This document shows positions 8,027-16,202 of a stretch of DNA of 64,000 nucleotides, one piece after another. The notes beneath the pieces are model-generated. The model was given only the letters and a program-made list of their open reading frames with translations. It was not told where the DNA came from and did no database searches. The DNA is taken from positions 1-64,000 of the forward strand of contig JALHOG010000008.1 in the NCBI GenBank assembly GCA_022843125.1, written 5' to 3'. The position numbers and the translations under genes were made by a program. Source of the stretch: Ilumatobacteraceae bacterium (lineage in GTDB: Bacteria > Actinomycetota > Acidimicrobiia > Acidimicrobiales > Ilumatobacteraceae). Numbering within the stretch: the stretch's first letter is position 1; each line of letters opens with the position of its first letter.

Positions 8027-8458
8027 ATGGCTGATCCAGTGATGACCGACGACGAGCGCGCTGCGTTCCTCGGGGATGTGCGGGTGGGGGTGCTCGCTAT
8101 CGAGCGTGCCGGGAAGGGGCCGCTCGCACACCCGATCTGGTACGTGTACGACGGGACCGACGTGATCATCACGATGGAGGCGACGTCGGCGAAGGCGACG
8201 CTGCTGCAGCGCGCCGGGCGGGCGACGATGGTGGTCCAGGACGAGACCCCGCCATATCGATACGTGTCGGTGGAGGGGCCCGTCACGATCACTCCCGCGC
8301 AGGAGGGCGACGGGTACGACCTCCGTGAGGTCGCGATCCGATACCTCGGCCCCGAGGCCGGCCAGGAGTACGCGGACGAGGTCGGTGGTTCGTTCGATGC
8401 GGTGACGGTTCGTCTCCGGCCCGAACGCTGGCTCACCGTCGACTACGGCAAGTCATGA
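8027..8458 (+). CDS. Pyridoxamine 5'-phosphate oxidase family protein
   Basis: 143 residues. FLGDVRVGVLAIERAGKGPLAHPIWYVYDG and the following ITMEATSAKATLLQRAGRATMVVQDE follow the split-barrel flavin (FMN or F420) binding fold of the PPOX family. The stop overlaps the ATG of the downstream P450 gene (ATGA), so the two are probably one transcript and may work on the same small molecule. Earlier ATG/GTG codons in frame belong to a random open stretch antisense to the ERCC4 gene. Substrate unknown. Confidence 0.8.
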   Translation: MADPVMTDDERAAFLGDVRVGVLAIERAGKGPLAHPIWYVYDGTDVIITMEATSAKATLLQRAGRATMVVQDETPPYRYVSVEGPVTITPAQEGDGYDLREVAIRYLGPEAGQEYADEVGGSFDAVTVRLRPERWLTVDYGKS

Positions 8459-9693
8459 ACCTGAGCGAGCTCGACGATTTGATCGCACGGTTCGACGTCG
8501 GGGATCCCGACTTCATCCAGTGGCCGTACCCGGTGTTGGAGGAGCTGCGTGAGGCGACGCCGATCTTCCACGACGAGCGGACCGGGCAGTGGGTGGTCAC
8601 GCGGTTCGCCGAGTCGTACGAGACGCTGCGCGACCGGCGGCTCGGCCGGGCGTTCACACACCGGTACACCCACGCCGAGCTCGGCAAGCCCGAGCCCGAC
8701 CCCCGCTGGAGCCGGTTCCACGAGCACGAGCAGTGGTCGCTCCTGTCGCTGGAGCCGCCCGACCACACGCGCCTGCGGCGCCTCGTCTCCAAGGTCTTCA
8801 CGCCGCGCGCCGTCGAGGCGATGCGGCCGATGGTCGAGGGGCTCGCCGACGAGATCCTCGCCCCGTGCCTCGAGCGCGACTCGTTCGACCTCCTCGCCGA
8901 CTACGCGCAGCCGTACTCGGTGGCGGTGATCTGCACGATGCTCGGCGTGCCGCGCGCCGACACCCAGGCGCTGCTCGACTGGTCGCACGCGATCGTCAAG
9001 ATGTACGAGCTGCGCACCACCGACGAGGTCAAGGTCGCCGCCGACCGGGCGGCCGGCGAGTTCATCGACTACACCCGCGCCCTCATCGCGGAGAAGCGGC
9101 GGTCGCCGGACGACTCGCTGCTCAGCGCGCTGGTCGCCGTCGAGGACGCGGGGGAGTCACTCACCGAAGCGGAGATCACGTCGACAGCGATGGTGCTGCT
9201 CGAGGCCGGGCACGAGGCCACGGTCAACTCGCTCGGCAACGGAATGCGGGCGATGATGCTCCACCGCGGCCAGTGGGATCGTGTCACCGGTGGCGAGGTG
9301 TCGGCCCGCACCGCGATCGAGGAGATGATCCGCTGGGACGCACCGCTCCAGATGTTCGAGCGCTGGGCCCTGGAGGACGACATCGAGATCGCCGGTCAGC
9401 CGATCCCGGTCGGCGACGAGGTGGCGATGCTGTTCGGCGCCGCCAACCGAGACCCGCGCCGCTTCGACGACCCCACCCGCTTCGACGTGGCCCGCGGCGA
9501 CACCGCGCACATCGGCTTCGGCGGCGGCATCCACTTCTGCATCGGTGCGCCGCTCGCCCGACTCGAGCTCGAGGCCAGCCTCGACCGGCTGGCCCGCACG
9601 ATGCCGGGTGTCGATCTCGCCGCCGAACCCACGTTCCACCCGACGTTCGTGATCCGCGGCCTCACGGCGCTCCATCTCACGCCGGGCGTGTAG
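8455..9693 (+). CDS. Cytochrome P450
   Basis: 412 residues, the usual length for bacterial soluble P450s. Seen: I-helix EAGHEAT at about 250-256, the E-x-x-R pair at about 290-293 (EMIR in EEMIRWDAP), a late PERF-like region (FDDPTRFDVARG), and the heme loop FGGGIHFCIGAPLARLE with the heme-ligand Cys at residue 362. Such enzymes insert oxygen using electrons from a ferredoxin and reductase; none is encoded next to it. The ATG overlaps the PPOX stop. The gene ends in TAG at 9691, which lies inside a dyad element shared with the downstream toxin-antitoxin promoter. Confidence 0.93.
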   Translation: MNLSELDDLIARFDVGDPDFIQWPYPVLEELREATPIFHDERTGQWVVTRFAESYETLRDRRLGRAFTHRYTHAELGKPEPDPRWSRFHEHEQWSLLSLEPPDHTRLRRLVSKVFTPRAVEAMRPMVEGLADEILAPCLERDSFDLLADYAQPYSVAVICTMLGVPRADTQALLDWSHAIVKMYELRTTDEVKVAADRAAGEFIDYTRALIAEKRRSPDDSLLSALVAVEDAGESLTEAEITSTAMVLLEAGHEATVNSLGNGMRAMMLHRGQWDRVTGGEVSARTAIEEMIRWDAPLQMFERWALEDDIEIAGQPIPVGDEVAMLFGAANRDPRRFDDPTRFDVARGDTAHIGFGGGIHFCIGAPLARLELEASLDRLARTMPGVDLAAEPTFHPTFVIRGLTALHLTPGV

Positions 9694-9715
9694 CACGATC
9701 GTCGAAGGTTGCTAC
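9690..9715 (+). promoter_or_regulatory. 26-base dyad element, copy 1
   Basis: GTAGCA and TGCTAC arms with a 14-base spacer. Nearly the same element occurs at 10412-10437. A TACGGT hexamer (9713-9718) overlaps the right arm and could be a -10 box for the lipoprotein gene downstream. Probably an operator site for a shared regulator, perhaps the antitoxin encoded at 10447. Confidence 0.55.
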
Positions 9716-9842
9716 GGTTTCGCCACGGCGCCGTCGTCGCGCCGACGCAGCCGTGATCGCTTCCGGTTGCATCCCGATCCGCTGCACCTCGATGACCAAC
9801 CCGTACCGCCCTGTTGATCCGCGTTCGAGCGGACGATCAGCC

Positions 9843-10328
9843 GTGAACCGCCGCCCCGAAGCCGTCCCCTCGCCGTGGCTCAGACGCGCTGCGCGTGTCG
9901 CTGCCGTGTGCGCGCTGGTCGTCATGATGGCCGGCTGCGGCACGGACCGCGAGGCAACGCGGTCGGCGTCGACGGTCTGCCCACAGCAGGAACGTGTTCC
10001 CTTGCTCGCTCAGCGGCTGCTGTTTCGAGAGCCGTCGGACGTGTTCGACATCGAACCGGACACAAGGACGTACGTCGCCGTGACCGCCGACTCGCGAATG
10101 AACCCGAACGACGCGCTGGGTTCTCCGAGCGACCTCTTCGTCATCGACGCCGATGCCGCACCGGACATCGATGATTCCGGAGTGCTGTCCGTCGTGGCCG
10201 ACCCGCGCATCAAGATGGACGAACTCGGCCGGTTCGAACTCATCGAGGAACCACCGGGGTCGTACCGGCTCTACAGCCTGTTTTCCCCCGAGATCGAAGT
10301 CGTGCGCTGCCCCTCGTCGCCCACCTGA
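9843..10328 (+). CDS. Small lipoprotein of unknown function
   Basis: 161 residues from the GTG at 9843. A basic stretch WLRRAARV, then a hydrophobic core AAVCALVVMMAGC with a lipobox (M-A-G-C), shows export and lipid anchoring. The mature part is acidic (SPSDLFVIDADAAPDIDDSG) with no recognised domain. An in-frame ATG at 9792 would give 17 more residues before the basic region, unusual for a signal peptide, so the later start is preferred. It stands alone between two copies of a dyad element, so its expression may be tied to that of the toxin-antitoxin pair. Confidence 0.65.
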   Translation: MNRRPEAVPSPWLRRAARVAAVCALVVMMAGCGTDREATRSASTVCPQQERVPLLAQRLLFREPSDVFDIEPDTRTYVAVTADSRMNPNDALGSPSDLFVIDADAAPDIDDSGVLSVVADPRIKMDELGRFELIEEPPGSYRLYSLFSPEIEVVRCPSSPT

Positions 10329-10411
10329 TCATCCGAAGGGGTCGCGATCGGAACGTTCAGGTACGCCCGAGTGCTCGAGGCCGGGCGCCCTGCCACCGTC
10401 AACTCGCCTCC

Positions 10412-10440
10412 GTAGCACGATCGATGAAAAGTGCTACGCT
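10412..10440 (+). promoter_or_regulatory. 26-base dyad element, copy 2, with -10 box
   Basis: GTAGCA (10412-10417) and TGCTAC (10432-10437) separated by 14 bases, matching copy 1 at 9690. A TACGCT hexamer (10435-10440) overlaps the right arm. With a start codon at 10447, transcription would begin at or next to the ATG (leaderless). The position suits an autoregulatory operator of the toxin-antitoxin pair. Confidence 0.6.
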
Positions 10441-10446
10441 CTCGGG

Positions 10447-10758
10447 ATGGCCGCATCGCCACCGGCAGGCGAGGTTCCGGCCTCTGATCGCGTCACCGAG
10501 GTGCCGGTGCGTGAGTTGCGCAACCGCACACGCGACGTGATGCAACTCGTCGAGCAGGGCTGGACCGTCTACCTCACCAGCCACGGTCGCCGTTTCGCGG
10601 AACTCCGGCCCACCGCCGATCCCGTTGCGGCCCCGCGGCTCGCTGCACTCCTCGACGAGCTCGATGCGACCGCACCGGAGGCGAGCGGCTTGAGCGAGGC
10701 GATCGCGGCGGCGCGTGAGCTCGATCGCTCGGTTGCGACCGCAGACCCCTGGCGATGA
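10447..10758 (+). CDS. Phd/YefM-type antitoxin
   Basis: 103 residues. TEVPVRELRNRTRDVMQLVEQGWTVYLTSHGRRFAELRP is the Phd/YefM N-terminal DNA-binding fold: V-R-E-L-R-N pattern, helix, then a G-x-x-V-x-L-T strand pair. The C-terminal helix is expected to wrap the toxin. The stop overlaps the ATG of the PIN toxin gene by four bases. The start follows a -10 box by six bases, so the mRNA is probably leaderless. Role: neutralises the VapC-like toxin and represses the operon through the dyad element in front of it. Confidence 0.85.
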   Translation: MAASPPAGEVPASDRVTEVPVRELRNRTRDVMQLVEQGWTVYLTSHGRRFAELRPTADPVAAPRLAALLDELDATAPEASGLSEAIAAARELDRSVATADPWR

Positions 10759-11180
10759 CGGCGTTCCTGCTCGACACGTCGGCGGTGATCGGATTGATCG
10801 AACGCCGCAGCGCGCACGTGCGTGGCGTGTTGAGTCGGGCGACGGTCGACCCGGTGGTGTCGGTGCTCACGCTCGGCGAGTTGGCCCACGGAGTGCACGC
10901 CGCTCCCGACACGGCGGAACGCGTTCGCCGTCAGCGCACTGCCGATCTGGCGGCTCGATTGCCGGCGCTGGGCCTCGCAGGTCGCGACATCGCCGAGTGC
11001 TACGGCTTCGTCTCGGCGTCGCAGCGGGCCGGCTGGATCGACCGCTGGCTCGTCGCGATCGCATCGGTCGGAGGTCTCGAGTTGGTGACCCACGATGTCG
11101 ACATCGCCCGGCTCGTCGACGAGGTGGTCTGGACGCCGCCGTGGATCGCTCCGGCGGTCACGCTCTGCCCTGCGGGGTGA
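10755..11180 (+). CDS. VapC-type PIN-domain toxin
   Basis: 141 residues. Acidic PIN residues are visible: Asp7 in FLLDTSAVIG, Glu in TLGELAHGV (about residue 43), Asp in WIDRWLVAIAS (about 95) and THDVDIARL near 113-116. This is the metal-binding set of VapC ribonucleases, which cut tRNA or rRNA in studied cases. ATG overlaps the antitoxin stop (ATGA). All catalytic positions seem intact, so the toxin is likely active. Confidence 0.88.
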   Translation: MTAFLLDTSAVIGLIERRSAHVRGVLSRATVDPVVSVLTLGELAHGVHAAPDTAERVRRQRTADLAARLPALGLAGRDIAECYGFVSASQRAGWIDRWLVAIASVGGLELVTHDVDIARLVDEVVWTPPWIAPAVTLCPAG

Positions 11181-11201
11181 CGTCTGAGTACGGTCGGGGG
11201 C

Positions 11202-12476
11202 ATGGCTCGTTCCCGTGTCCTGCCCGTTCTCCTGGGCGCCGGGTTGGTGTTCGCTGCCTGCGGCGGGGCCGACGACGCGGCATCGCCCACCACGGTGGCG
11301 CCCACGACCACCGTGCCGGAGACGACGGCTCCGACGACTGCACCCGCGACCACCGCCCCGGAGACGACTGCGCCCGCAACGACCGCTCCCGCCACGAGCG
11401 CGCCGGCGACGACCGCCGCGCCCGCCACCACGGCACCGGCGAACGCGTACGACTTCTCGGCCGTCGGTCCGATCGTCGCCGACTTCGTCGACGCGCGCGG
11501 GCTGAATGGTGCCGGTCTGGTCGTCGTCGACCGGGAGGACGGGATCGTGCACGAGGAGTACTGGGGCGAGTTCGGTCCCGACCGGATCTCGCTCGTCGCC
11601 TCCTCGTCGAAGATGGTGACCGCCGGTGTGCTGCTGCGCCTCCAGGACGACGGGCTGCTCGACATCGACGCCCCGATCGCCGAGTACGTCGAGTGGGGGA
11701 GTGGCAATCCCACCGTGACCGTCGCCCAGCTCCTGTCGAACAGCTCCGGCCTCGTCGGCCTGTTCCCCGATCCCGGCTACGTGCCTTACGCATGCCAGTT
11801 CACTCATGCGGGCACGCTCCAGGCGTGCGGCGAGCAGGTGTTCACCACGCCGGACGACGACGCCGACATCGTCGCCCCCGACACCGAGTTCCGGTACGGG
11901 GGTGCCCAGTGGCAGGTGGCGGGAGCGGTCGCGGAGGCGGTGTCGGGCAAGCCGTGGTCGCAGCTGATCGACGAGATCTACGTGCAGCCGTGTGGGCTCG
12001 ACGCGCTCGGGTTCAACCACCGCTTCACCACGTTCAACTTGGGGTTCGAGTACCCCGACGCGTTCGCCGCCGATCTCTCGACCCTCCAGCCGACCGACAA
12101 CCCGAACATGGAGGGCGGGATGTACACCGACCCCGACGACTATGCCGCCCTGATGCTGATGCACCTGCGCGGGGGCGAGTGCGACGGCGGCACGGTGCTG
12201 TCGGCCGCTGCGATCGACACGATGCACGCCGACCGGATCGGCGAGGTGTACGGCGGCGCTGCCGGAGTTGACGTCGGGTACGGGATGGGCTGGTGGGTCG
12301 ACCGAGCCAGCGACCGGATCAACGACCCGGGCGCGTACGGCAGCGTGCCCTGGCTCGACCTCGGGAACGGATTCGGCGCCTACCTCGTCATCGAGGCCGA
12401 CAGCTCCACCGGCAACGACCTCGCGAACCTGCTCTACGAGCCGGTCGAGGCTGCGGTCCTCGCCGCCCGGAGCTGA
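11202..12476 (+). CDS. Lipoprotein serine hydrolase, beta-lactamase (class C/PBP-like) family
   Basis: 424 residues. Signal with lipobox (LGAGLVFAACGG), then about 60 residues of Thr/Ala/Pro repeats (TTAPAT units) that form a flexible wall-spanning linker. The catalytic domain carries SSSK at about residue 134-137 (S-x-x-K) and FRYGGAQ near 230, where the family usually has Y-x-N; the Asn is replaced here. Relatives include esterases and D-alanyl peptidases, and resistance activity is not implied. A TACGGT hexamer ends 7 bases before the ATG, suggesting a leaderless mRNA. It converges on the MFS gene. Confidence 0.82.
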   Translation: MARSRVLPVLLGAGLVFAACGGADDAASPTTVAPTTTVPETTAPTTAPATTAPETTAPATTAPATSAPATTAAPATTAPANAYDFSAVGPIVADFVDARGLNGAGLVVVDREDGIVHEEYWGEFGPDRISLVASSSKMVTAGVLLRLQDDGLLDIDAPIAEYVEWGSGNPTVTVAQLLSNSSGLVGLFPDPGYVPYACQFTHAGTLQACGEQVFTTPDDDADIVAPDTEFRYGGAQWQVAGAVAEAVSGKPWSQLIDEIYVQPCGLDALGFNHRFTTFNLGFEYPDAFAADLSTLQPTDNPNMEGGMYTDPDDYAALMLMHLRGGECDGGTVLSAAAIDTMHADRIGEVYGGAAGVDVGYGMGWWVDRASDRINDPGAYGSVPWLDLGNGFGAYLVIEADSSTGNDLANLLYEPVEAAVLAARS

Positions 12477-12486
12477 CCGGAGCGGT

Positions 12487-13851
12487 TCAGCGGGGGTCGT
12501 CGTTCTCGAGCGGGCCTTGGCCGGGGAGCTGGACGCGGGCCTGGCGGTTCGCCCGGATGCGACGCCCCATGCCGACTGCCGTCGCGGGCAGGTAGAACAC
12601 CCGCCCCGCGAGCGCGACCTCGTTCCAGGGTTTGGCTCTGATCGGCGCGCGGAACTGGTAGATCCGCACGAGCAGGAAGCCGCTGATCACGAGGTGCACG
12701 CCGACGATCACCCAGGCGAACCCGTCGTTGCCGACGAGGCTCATCACGACCGACGCGAGGAACGGGCCGATGAACGCGCCGGCGCCGAACAGCACCACGA
12801 GCTGTGAGGCGACCGCCGTGAGTTTCTCGACCGGGACCCAGTCGTTCGTATACGCCCCTGCGATCGAGTACAGCGGATAGGTGGTGCCGCCGATGACGCC
12901 CATCGCGGCGAGTCCCATCCAGCTGCTGGTGTCGACGAGCAGCAGGGCCCCGCCGCCGGCCGCGGCGGTGAGCGCTGCCAGGGCGCCGACCGCACGGCGG
13001 TCGATGTCGTCTGCGGCGGCGGCGATCGGCATCTGCAGGACCAGGCTGCCGACAGTCGGCATCGCCACGAACACGCCGATCTCGCGCTGGCTGAGCCCGG
13101 CACGCGACGCGTAGACCGCGGCGAGGCCGAGGAACGCCCCGTGGGCCAACCCGACGAGGGTCGACGTCACCACGCCGGTCGGAACGATCGAGAACAGCTC
13201 GCGCAGCGACATGTGCGACGGCTGGTCGGCGAGCGGCGGTGCTGCCTCCTCCGACAGAGCGACCGGTGCCACGGCGAGCGAGATGACGATCGCAGCGATG
13301 CCGAACGCGGTCAGCTGCTCGGGGTCGAAGATGGTGAGGCCGAGCTGGCCGACGCCGTACGCGACCACGGTCACGAGCGAGTACAGACTCAGGATGCGCG
13401 CCCGGTTGGCGTCGGTGACGAGCTGGTTGAGCCACGACTCGGCGACGACGTACTGGCCGGCGAGGCAGGCGCCCGAGAGAACGCGCAGCACCACCCAGGC
13501 CCACGGCTCGACGTACATGCCGATCGCCAGGATCACCGCCGCCAGGATCGACGCGAGCGCCGCGTACACCCGGATGTGTCCCACCCGGTGCAGTGCTCGG
13601 AGGGCCACGCGCGACCCGACGAGGAAGCCGAAGTAGTAACCGGCCGTGACGAGGCCGATCGCGAGCGTCGGGAACCCCTCGCGCTCGGCGCGCACCCCGA
13701 TGATCGTGGCGAACAGACCGGCTCCGCTGAGCATCAGCCCGAGCCCGACGAACAACGCCCAGGTGGCCCAGGCGAGCGAGGTCGTGAGCGGCCCGGTCTG
13801 GTCGTGATGCGCGGTGTCGCGGTCGCGCTCCGTGCCGGTCATCGCGCTCAT
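12487..13851 (-). CDS. MFS transporter (YcaD-like)
   Basis: 454 residues with 12 predicted membrane segments. Seen: the first-half loop RVALRALHRVGHIRVY, RVLSGACLAGQYVVAESWLNQL in helices 4-5 typical of YcaD-like MFS proteins, and a second half starting at about residue 215. The last 45 residues are basic and cytoplasmic. It is divergently transcribed from the IclR gene; the 65-base gap holds two operator-like sites, so it is probably controlled by that regulator and may carry the substrate or product of the corrinoid demethylation operon. Direction of transport is not shown. Confidence 0.85.
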   Translation of the reverse strand: MSAMTGTERDRDTAHHDQTGPLTTSLAWATWALFVGLGLMLSGAGLFATIIGVRAEREGFPTLAIGLVTAGYYFGFLVGSRVALRALHRVGHIRVYAALASILAAVILAIGMYVEPWAWVVLRVLSGACLAGQYVVAESWLNQLVTDANRARILSLYSLVTVVAYGVGQLGLTIFDPEQLTAFGIAAIVISLAVAPVALSEEAAPPLADQPSHMSLRELFSIVPTGVVTSTLVGLAHGAFLGLAAVYASRAGLSQREIGVFVAMPTVGSLVLQMPIAAAADDIDRRAVGALAALTAAAGGGALLLVDTSSWMGLAAMGVIGGTTYPLYSIAGAYTNDWVPVEKLTAVASQLVVLFGAGAFIGPFLASVVMSLVGNDGFAWVIVGVHLVISGFLLVRIYQFRAPIRAKPWNEVALAGRVFYLPATAVGMGRRIRANRQARVQLPGQGPLENDDPR

Positions 13852-13867
13852 CGTAGAACGCGCACTC

Positions 13868-13907
13868 GTTCCACGATGCGGTTGTGGCCCGTTCCACGAT
13901 GTGGAAC
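13868..13907 (+). promoter_or_regulatory. Two IclR-type operator sites
   Basis: Site 1 GTTCCACGATGCGGTT (13868-13883) and site 2 GTTCCACGATGTGGAAC (13891-13907). Site 2 is a perfect palindrome (GTTCCAC-GAT-GTGGAAC). They fill the space between the MFS and IclR starts. A third match lies at 14742 before the corrinoid operon. The pattern suggests IclR autoregulation and control of both divergent units. Confidence 0.75.
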
Positions 13908-13916
13908 ACTGACCCG

Positions 13917-14675
13917 ATGTCCACGGTGCAGTCGGTCGAGCGCGCGTTCGCGGTGCTGCGCTGCCTGGGGAGCGGTCCGGCCGGGGTGTCGGAGATCGCA
14001 GAACGCACGGGCTTGCCGAAGAGCACCGTGTCGCGGCTGCTCGGCACCCTCGTCGATCTCGACGCGGTGACCCAACTCGACCCCAACGGCGCGTACGGTC
14101 TCGGCGAGCTCATCTTGGACCTGTCGGCGTCGGCCACCCCGGGCCGCAACCTCGTCGGCACCGCTCGGCCCGTGCTCGAGCAACTCGTCGAGCAACTCGG
14201 TGAGTCGGCGGGGCTGGGCGTACTCGACGGTCGCGACGTGTACTACCTCGACCAGGTGAACGGCGATCGGGAGGTGCAGGTTCGCGACTGGACCGGCGAA
14301 CGGGTCGAGGCACATGTGGGCTCGGCGGGGCTGGTGCTGCTGGCGTTTGCGCCGGCGAGCGTGCTGGCGCGCTTCCTCGGCGGCCCGCTCACCTCGTTCA
14401 CCGAGCAGACCATCGCCGATCCGGTGCGGCTCAACCAGCGGCTCGATGAGACCCGTCGCGCCGGTTTCGTCTGGTGTTTCGAGGAGTACTCGGAAGGGTT
14501 GAACTCGGTCGGCGCCCCGATCAGCAACTCCTCGGGTCGTGTCGTCGCAGCGATCTCGGTCCACGGCCCGTCGTACCGGTTTCCGGCCAACGGCGCTTCG
14601 GCCGCGGTCGCGGCGGCGGTCGTCGACGCGGCGAACCGGATCACCGAGCGGTTGTCGGGCCGGCTCGACCACTGA
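13917..14675 (+). CDS. IclR-family transcriptional regulator
   Basis: 252 residues from ATG 13917. The N-terminal winged helix-turn-helix reads VQSVERAFAVLRCLG, GVSEIAERTGLPKSTVSRLL and a wing DAVTQLDPNGAYGLGE. The C-terminal effector domain has YYLDQVNGDREVQ, HVGSAGLVLLAF and a late AISVHGPSYRF strand, all usual for IclR proteins. A GTG at 13884 would place the start inside the operator, so the ATG is preferred. It lies just upstream of the corrinoid operon and divergent from the MFS gene, with matching palindromes in front of each. Probable role: repressor released by an N-methylated substrate or its product. Confidence 0.92.
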   Translation: MSTVQSVERAFAVLRCLGSGPAGVSEIAERTGLPKSTVSRLLGTLVDLDAVTQLDPNGAYGLGELILDLSASATPGRNLVGTARPVLEQLVEQLGESAGLGVLDGRDVYYLDQVNGDREVQVRDWTGERVEAHVGSAGLVLLAFAPASVLARFLGGPLTSFTEQTIADPVRLNQRLDETRRAGFVWCFEEYSEGLNSVGAPISNSSGRVVAAISVHGPSYRFPANGASAAVAAAVVDAANRITERLSGRLDH

Positions 14676-14737
14676 GCAGCCTCGGCGCCCGCCGACCGGA
14701 CGAACGTGTCGGGGATGACGCGCGTCCGACCCGGTGG

Positions 14738-14768
14738 TAGTGTTCCACGATGCGGAAGCGTTCCGCAT
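14738..14768 (+). promoter_or_regulatory. Promoter and IclR-type operator of the corrinoid operon
   Basis: A TAGTGT hexamer (14738-14743) can serve as -10 box. GTTCCACGATGCGGAA (14742-14757) repeats the operator motif seen at 13868 and 13891, and it overlaps a second palindrome ATGCGGAA-GCG-TTCCGCAT (14750-14768). The operator would cover the transcription start, fitting repression. No cobalamin riboswitch was recognised in the roughly 70 bases before the first gene. Confidence 0.7.
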
Positions 14769-14838
14769 CATGGACCATCACGACCCGGACGCACCACGGT
14801 CCGTCGGGTCACCGACATCGCCCGGCCAGGGGGACGAC

Positions 14839-15591
14839 ATGAGTGACGACGGCTTCGACGACATCGATCTCGCCACGTTGCCCGACGACGAGCTCGTCAA
14901 GCAGATGCACGACGACCTCTACGACGGCCTCGCCGACGAGATCATCGAGGGGACCGACATCCTGCTCGACCGCGGTTGGGGTGCCGACCGGGTCCTGAAC
15001 GACGCACTGGTCGAGGGCATGCGGATCGTCGGCATCGACTTCCGAGACGGCATCCTCTTCGTCCCCGAGGTGCTGTTGGCCGCGAACGCGATGAAGGCCG
15101 GCATGGAGATCCTGCGGCCGCTGCTCGCCGAGACCGGCGCCGAGCCGATCGGCAAGATCGTGATCGGCACCGTCAAGGGCGACATCCACGACATCGGCAA
15201 GAACCTCACCGCGATGATGATGGAGGGCGCCGGGTTCGAGGTGATCGACCTCGGCATCAACTGCGATGTCGACAAGTACCTCGCGGCGCTCGACGAGCAC
15301 CAGCCCGACATTCTCGGCATGTCGGCTCTGCTCACCACGACGATGCCGTACATGAAGGTGGTCATCGACACCCTCCAGGAGAAGCAGCTTCGCGACAAGT
15401 ACATCGTGCTGGTCGGCGGCGCGCCGCTCAACGAGGAGTTCGGTGCCGCCGTCGGCGCCGACGCCTACTGCCGCGACGCCGCCGTCGCCGCCGAGACAGC
15501 GAAGGAACTCGTGGCCGCTCGCCGCGGCCTGCGCAACGCCGAACCGGCCGGGCCGTCCGTGAGCGGCACGGTCAGCGCCGCCCCCGAGTGA
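14839..15591 (+). CDS. Corrinoid (B12-binding) methyl-carrier protein, MtbC/MttC-like
   Basis: 250 residues from ATG 14839, preceded by a purine-rich site (aggggga). The helical cap spans about residues 15-95 and the Rossmann-like B12 domain follows. The cobalt-ligand motif D-x-H-x-x-G is seen as KGDIHDIGKNL with His at residue 117, and the SALLTTTM and VLVGGAPLN segments match methylamine corrinoid proteins. It would accept a methyl group from the MttB homologue and hand it to the pterin enzyme, both in the same operon. ATGs at 14770 and in-frame GTG 14734 are alternative starts but lie in the operator. The last 25 residues are a loose tail. Stop overlaps the next start (GTGA). Confidence 0.93.
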   Translation: MSDDGFDDIDLATLPDDELVKQMHDDLYDGLADEIIEGTDILLDRGWGADRVLNDALVEGMRIVGIDFRDGILFVPEVLLAANAMKAGMEILRPLLAETGAEPIGKIVIGTVKGDIHDIGKNLTAMMMEGAGFEVIDLGINCDVDKYLAALDEHQPDILGMSALLTTTMPYMKVVIDTLQEKQLRDKYIVLVGGAPLNEEFGAAVGADAYCRDAAVAAETAKELVAARRGLRNAEPAGPSVSGTVSAAPE

Positions 15592-16202
15592 GCCGGCCGC
15601 TCGTGATCGCCTGCGCCGCGCTCGCGAGTGAGCTGCGCGCCGTGCTCGCCGAGCAGGGCATCGCCGACGCGATCGAGATCGTGTACCTCCCGGCGCCATT
15701 GCACAACCGGCCCGAGCGGATCGTGCCCGCACTGCGCGAAGCGCTCGCCGACGTCGAGCCCGAGCGAACGGTGCTGATCGGCTACGCCGACTGCGGTACC
15801 GGCGGCCTGCTCGACGCGTTCGTCGACGAACTCACCGTCGAGCGCGTCGGGCCGGTCTCGCGGATCCCCGGCGATCACTGCTACGAGTTCTTCGCCGGGT
15901 CAGAACGCTTCGCCGCGCTTCACGCCGACCAGCCGGGCACGTTCTACCTGACCGACTTCCTCGCAAAGCACTTCGATGCGCTCGTGTGGCAGGGCCTCGG
16001 GCTCGATCAGCATCCGTCGCTGCGCGACATGTACTTCGGCAACTACACGCGCGTGGTGCTGCTGTCGCAGACCGAAGACGCAGGGGTGTTGGAGGCGGGC
16101 CGCAGTGCCGCCGATCGGCTCGGGCTCACGTTCGAGCACGTCCATGTCGCCCGCACGCAATTCGCCGCGGCGGTCGCCGTCGGTGTGGGGAGGAGCAACT
16201 GA
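15588..16202 (+). CDS. DUF1638 protein
   Basis: 204 residues; GTG overlaps the corrinoid-protein stop. Conserved DUF1638 features: CAALASELRAVL at the start, LPAPLHNRPERIVPALREAL, VLIGYADCGTGGLLD, PGDHCYEFFAG, GTFYLTDFLAKHFDAL and LRDMYFGNYTRVV. Several conserved Cys and His (IACAA, YADCGTGG, DHCYEF) hint at metal or cofactor binding. Family knowledge: DUF1638 genes often sit beside corrinoid methyltransferase genes, but their function is not established. Position between corrinoid protein and methyltransferase partners, with four-base overlaps on both sides, implies a stoichiometric accessory role. Confidence 0.88.
   Translation: MSRPLVIACAALASELRAVLAEQGIADAIEIVYLPAPLHNRPERIVPALREALADVEPERTVLIGYADCGTGGLLDAFVDELTVERVGPVSRIPGDHCYEFFAGSERFAALHADQPGTFYLTDFLAKHFDALVWQGLGLDQHPSLRDMYFGNYTRVVLLSQTEDAGVLEAGRSAADRLGLTFEHVHVARTQFAAAVAVGVGRSN

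Noticed and set aside
8589-10328. 579-residue plus-strand frame across the P450 and lipoprotein
   Set aside because: Only the last part, from about 9843, has a signal peptide and protein-like composition; the rest is a shadow of the P450 gene.
11202-12476. Calling the serine hydrolase an antibiotic-resistance beta-lactamase
   Set aside because: S-x-x-K is present but the Y-x-N motif is altered, and a wall-spanning lipoprotein of this type is more likely an esterase or peptidase.
14676-14838. Cobalamin riboswitch before the corrinoid operon
   Set aside because: The leader is short and no B12-box-like conserved core was found; only palindromic operator sites are seen.
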